From Rhyzopertha dominica (Eukaryota > Arthropoda > Insecta > Coleoptera > Bostrichidae), in NCBI GenBank assembly GCA_025024175.1, contig QCXZ01000137.1, forward strand, positions 62,584,911 to 62,648,910: a stretch of DNA of 64,000 bases, in the 5' to 3' direction. Both the position numbers and the translations under genes were made by a program. Below the pieces are notes generated by a model, which was given only the letters and a program-made list of their open reading frames with translations, was not told where the DNA came from and did no database searches. The stretch's first letter is position 1; every line of letters begins with the position of its first letter. Below, in pieces: positions 59,811-64,000 of the stretch.

Positions 59811-62251
59811 TCACTATTACGCACTTTTCAGTTAAATTTTTAATGGAAGTAACTGAAATTGATACTTATTAGAACCATTCCCGGTCTTAATCCACATTTA
59901 AAATTAATCCTGTTTTAGTAAAAACGCTTTACTTTTTTGGTACAAATTGTAAAATAAAGTAACTTGCCGAAAAATAAATGACATTATGCCTCGTTTCTTA
60001 CTAATGACGCAAGATGCTGTATATAAAATGATCTGCAATTTTTTTGCTTTTAACATCAATACAAAAAGAAGGTACAGCAGCAGACATGATAAAAATAAGA
60101 AATGGCTAATCAAGAGCTTAACAATAGTGATGTTAGCCCCTCATTCCTTTCAAGACCAGAATTTCTTATGGCATAAGTTGATTGCGATCATAAGAAGGTG
60201 TTACATAAATTAGTATATCTATATTCTGCAGAAATTTGGAACTCGCATAAAATCGTTAAGCATATAAAATTAGAAGTATTGTAGTTGACGTTGTAATATA
60301 ATCTTCCAAACATAGTTTTTCTTGAGTAAATAAAATGTATAGTACTGAATGACTCTTTATTGGCCTATTAGGTACCGAGTTAATTTCACCAGGTCAGTAG
60401 CTAATCCTGTCAGAAAGCATGATTGCTGTTGTTTGTAATTTCTATCAAAAACAATACTCTTCTCACGATTCACAGCAGAGCCTGCTGGGTTTTGAAAATC
60501 CTTCTAGATTTCACAATGACAGTTGTCTTAGTTTTTAAATTAAATTAAATTATTAAATTTATAAGTGCATTGTTGTGTAATTTAACCTGTTCCTAAATAG
60601 TATCATTCAGCCAAGGTGAGTATCCTTGTTCTTACAAGCACTGCTTTAATACCACTGTAAAGGGTGTACGCTTTATCAATTATTCGTGACATAGACTCAA
60701 AACTCAAAACATTAACTCACTATTATTATGATGTCGGTTCAAATCTTCATAATGTATAACATGACGAGCGTCATGTTTATCAGTGGAGAGTCGCAAAAAT
60801 AATAATTTTCTACTATACATGTCTCTTCCAAAGGTTGAAATCATGCTACATACACTTCTGAGAATCCATTTAATTTGGGTTAGTCTAACCTCTTTCTGAT
60901 TTTGGTCAACAGAATGTCGATTACAGCATTATAACGTTAGTAATTAATGTGTCATTAAAGAATCGAAATCTAATTTCCAGCCACAGTAAATATAATGCGC
61001 TAACCGGTTATTATTTTTCTCAATACTTCCAAGGAAACCGTTAATTGTAGGTTCGCATTATAGGAAATGCCTAATGACCTAATGTATTAAAGGACCTTGT
61101 CCCCTGTTTCGTTTAGGATCGATGTAAAACTGGCACGGAAATTCTAACAACCAGGAAGTTGTTATTTGGTCCGGTAAATCTTGACTGAAAATATATACCT
61201 ACCCTCCGTTGAAGTTCAACTTCCATATTCAAGCCTTTTAAAGGAATCGTCCCGTATTAAGCTCACAAAAAGAGTTGTTTGTTTAAACGATTATGCCTTG
61301 ATTTAAGTGTTAGCATTAATCCGTTCCGACGGAATAAATGTACGATATATTTCATTTATTTTTACTGCCCGAATTAACGCAGGGAAAGATAAAACTTTTT
61401 AAACGACCAGAGCAAAAAAGTTGGTACCGAGCTTATCTCAAGGGTTCTAAACGTCTATGTGGATATTTCCACTGACGAAATGATCTTTATACCGTGTAAT
61501 GATTAGGTAGGGTTACGCTAAGTGACGAGGCGGGGACTTCAAGTTTTTGAACGGTACAGAACTTTGATGACTCGCGGGCACACTTAGCTCTACCAGAGGT
61601 TTTAATCCTGTTTAATGGTGCGATAGACTTAGGAAACTGGGTCGCGGTCTGGAATGTGAATATATCGTACCTATACTAAAATCATAGCAACTACAGTATC
61701 ATTTACAGAAGTATTTGAATTATTTTGAATTACATCAGCTAACTAAGGGCAGAATTTTCTTTTGGAGAAATGCTGCCCTGAACTTTGTAAATTTTAGTAG
61801 AATGATTCGTTTTGCGGGTGGCGTTTTTCTACATTAATAATTTTTGTGCTAATGATGCACCAGTCAGGAAAAGGATTTAACTTTTGCTGGAGATATTGCC
61901 GTCAAATGCAATTACCATATAGGTTGTGATGTCATCGGCAAATAAGTTGAAGTCAGATATTAAATTATCACCCATATAGTCGATAAAAACTAAAAACAGG
62001 AGATGTTCTAAAATTGATCCTTATGGAATGCCTAGAGGCATAGTCTACGCATACGGAAAACAACTATAAATGTTCACATTACGACAGTTCTCTCACTGAC
62101 CTAACTTCCAAACCAAGATAAATCTCATGGGGGTTTAATGCTCAAAAATCGAAGAATTAACTTCATCAAAGGTTTTACTAAAAACCAATGTAGAAGAAGA
62201 GTATTTTTCTTCGGAACTGAAATAAAAAAAAGAATTTAATATAAACTTGGA
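59811..62251. other. Gene-free stretch
   Basis: Open frames here are short and domain-free. The segment 61080-61500 is slightly GC-richer with a palindrome TTCCGACGGAA (61324..61334). Nothing else was recognised up to the mariner element. Confidence 0.3.
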
Positions 62252-63983
62252 TATACAGGATGATTCAGGAGGAAGGCACAATACCTTGGGGGACGACAGA
62301 ACAAGTAATTTTAAGTTAAAAAAACTATACAAACGTATCCATTTAGACGCTTGATTTCAAAGATACAGCCTTTCAAAGAGTTGACACAAGAATCACATTT
62401 TGAAAAATTTCTCGAGAATCCGTCAATCTATAAACTTAAGACTTGGCAAATCGTCTTAATATTTAAGGTCGGTTATTTGACAATCTTATTTTTGTGAACA
62501 GTGGGGGTTGAAATCCAAGGGGTGCGTTGTACTATTTTTACCCCCAACTTCTTTGCTAATCTGTGTAATTGTAATGTTTTATAGGATATTAAAATTTATA
62601 CGTTTTTTTAAAATGTTGATGAAAGGTGCAAGTTGCTAGCACTTTTTGGGACATGTTAGGTAAAATCTTCTAAAAATCCTAAATCAGTGGTGCCATGACA
62701 GTCAAACCAGAAATGGTTAAGTACTGCATCAAATTTTGTCAACATGCGAGTAAAATTTATTTTCTGTGTATCGCAATCACAGTATAACCACGCCAAGTTT
62801 GTATTCACATTCCAAATATGCCAATATGTTATTTGAGGGAACTCGTCGGCTGCTGTTCGAGAACATCGCAGACGTTTTCCTGAGCAGAGGAGTGTTTTTA
62901 TGAGAATATTCCAACCTTTGCTTGAACGTGGATGTCTTCCCCGCTATAGTGTTCCTTCCGAATGAATTCCGGATGATTTCTGTTCGCGTTGCAGTTCCAC
63001 AAACCAGAGAATGGAGAACTTTGCAAAACAATGGTTTATATTCATTGCTTCTATAATATGAACAGCACCCTATATATAACGAAAAACGCAGGCGTTCTGT
63101 CGACGGTTAGTTGCAAATATACATAAATGTCATTTTTTACGGACGAAGCAACTCCACAACACCTGGAAGTATTAGGAACAGCAAGAACGATCATCGATGG
63201 TCAAATGAAGAACTACGTGTGGTAACTGAAAGAAACTTTCAGGAACGCTTTTCAGTAAATGTATGGTGTGGTACTGTGGACAGATATCTGCCAGGACCAG
63301 TAATTCTACACGAAAGACTTACGGGAGTACAATACATGACTTCCTACAAAATCACCTTGCTGAGATACTGGAAGACGTTTTTCAACATGGAGCTACGCCA
63401 CATAATAGACGAGAGGCTAGGGAACATTTGCTGATAGGCTTTAAAAACCGCTGGATTGGACGCAGTAGTCTGGTAGAATGACAGCCACGGTTCTCGGATT
63501 TAGATTTTTCTTTATACGGTTGGTTTATATCGCTAGTCTACAAGTATCCTGCACTAACTCTGGTCGATCTACATATGTATATGAATTTTGAATTGTGTCA
63601 ATGAATTACAAAGAAATAAATTTAAGCTTAGCAGTACAATGCTTTATGCCGGAAAACCAGCTAAGAAGTGCACTGGAACTGGTGGGAGATCGTTTGAACA
63701 CTTGATTTATTAGATAAATAGATACGTTTAGTACTGTAGTGATTAATGATTTCTATTCTTATTTTTATATTTTTGTTATGCTGTTTGTTCGTTAAATATT
63801 AAGATGATATGCCAAACTTGAAGTTTATAGTTTGACGGTTTCCCGAGATATTTTTGAAAATGTGATCTTTCTGTCAACCCTTTGAATGGCTGTATCTCTG
63901 AAACCAAGCGTCTAAGAGTCTACCTTTATAAAAACTTTACTTCTTCTATGGTATTATGTTTTTCTCCTGAATAACCCTGTTTA
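62252..63983 (+). mobile_element. Mariner-like transposon with long terminal inverted repeats, full length
   Basis: The element spans 62254..63981 and is flanked by TA (62252..62253 and 63982..63983). Left terminal repeat 62254..62466 and right 63793..63981 are inverted copies: TACAGGATGATTCAGGA against AACAGGGTTATTCAGGA at the outer ends, then ACA(A)TACC, TTAGACGCTTG, GATACAGCC(T/A)TTCAAAG, GTTGACA, GATCACATTTT, and TCTTAATATTTAA at the inner ends. The left arm is about 24 bp longer near its outer third. The interior holds a complete but broken transposase gene. Long inverted repeats of this kind are unusual for classic 30-bp mariners but known in some Tc1/mariner groups. It ends only 17 bp before the edge of the window. 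Confidence 0.93.
62780..63712 (+). pseudogene. Mariner-like (DDE_3) transposase, broken
   Basis: The gene can be followed from an N-terminal KYANMLF block (about 62810) through a helix-turn-helix region, the first catalytic aspartate in TDEAT (63142..63144), FSVNVWCGTVDRYLPGPVIL and RLTGVQYM (about 63250..63340), and then, in another frame, FLQNHLAEILEDVFQHGATP. Here the family has QHDGA or QQDGA: the second catalytic aspartate codon is missing between CAT and GGA (63386..63391). GFKNRWIGRSSLVE, FSDLDFSLYGW (third acidic region) and a final GGRSFEHLI (about 63684..63708) follow. Several frameshifts and stops break the gene. With about 310 codons it has the normal family length. A - strand open frame at 63031..62777 is a shadow. 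Confidence 0.85.
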
Positions 63984-64000
63984 GTGATAAAAGCTACCCG

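Noticed and set aside
1..64000. CRISPR arrays, bacterial operons, rRNA genes or a prophage-like system
   Set aside because: No regularly spaced direct repeats, ribosome-binding-site gene series or rRNA motifs were seen; the content is that of an insect nuclear genome.

Overview
The window looks like insect nuclear DNA: about one third GC, one clear animal exon in 64 kb, insect-type core-promoter motifs, and many decayed transposable elements. The order cannot be fixed from this sequence; the repeat mix would suit a beetle, but that is a guess. Single N bases near 11747, 20476, 20539, 25417, 30889, 30948, 44263, 46233 and 58869 indicate a draft assembly.

The only confidently assigned host gene is a CELF/Bruno-type RNA-binding protein, most like insect bruno-3. 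One coding exon lies on the + strand (13478..13673). It carries the first half of RRM1 and ends at a good splice donor, exactly where the conserved HKG|CAF junction of CELF proteins is expected. No later CELF exon was recognised, so most of the window to the right is read as a very long first intron. Two other places look like transcription starts on the + strand: a CpG-rich block at 19.85-20.39 kb (CRE site, TCAGTG initiators, CAACAG|GTAAGG donor), and a small block at 42.34-42.55 kb with two tandem RFX X-box-like palindromes followed by a short ORF that ends in a GTGAGT donor.

The rest is a repeat landscape. (i) Penelope-like elements: a GIY-YIG endonuclease on the - strand at 1.5-2.3 kb with an opposite-facing tail copy at 2.65-2.98 kb, a fold-back pair of tails at 46.9-47.25 kb, and another GIY-YIG remnant at 59.05-59.8 kb. 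(ii) Tc1/mariner/IS630-type transposons: a structurally complete but coding-dead copy with about 200-bp terminal inverted repeats (62254..63981), and decayed transposases at 7.3, 23.2-23.6 and 57.2-57.7 kb. (iii) A 699-bp hAT deletion derivative with a perfect 8-bp target duplication that still encodes the C-terminal dimerisation domain (31965..32663). (iv) A four-copy family of short inverted-repeat elements with TA target sites. (v) A non-LTR reverse transcriptase (7.97-8.79 kb, - strand), a Ty3/Gypsy RT fragment (40.8-41.2 kb) and gag-like CCHC pieces. (vi) tRNA-derived SINE copies. (vii) A three-copy short repeat, one copy of which carries a hammerhead-ribozyme-like fold and is flanked by a 13-bp duplication.

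The most unusual items are the hammerhead-bearing short retroelement at 32.8-33.0 kb, the twice-seen inverted, 3'-ends-outward arrangement of Penelope-like tails, the long-TIR mariner, and the X-box candidate promoter. Every transposon protein here is broken; none appears able to act by itself.
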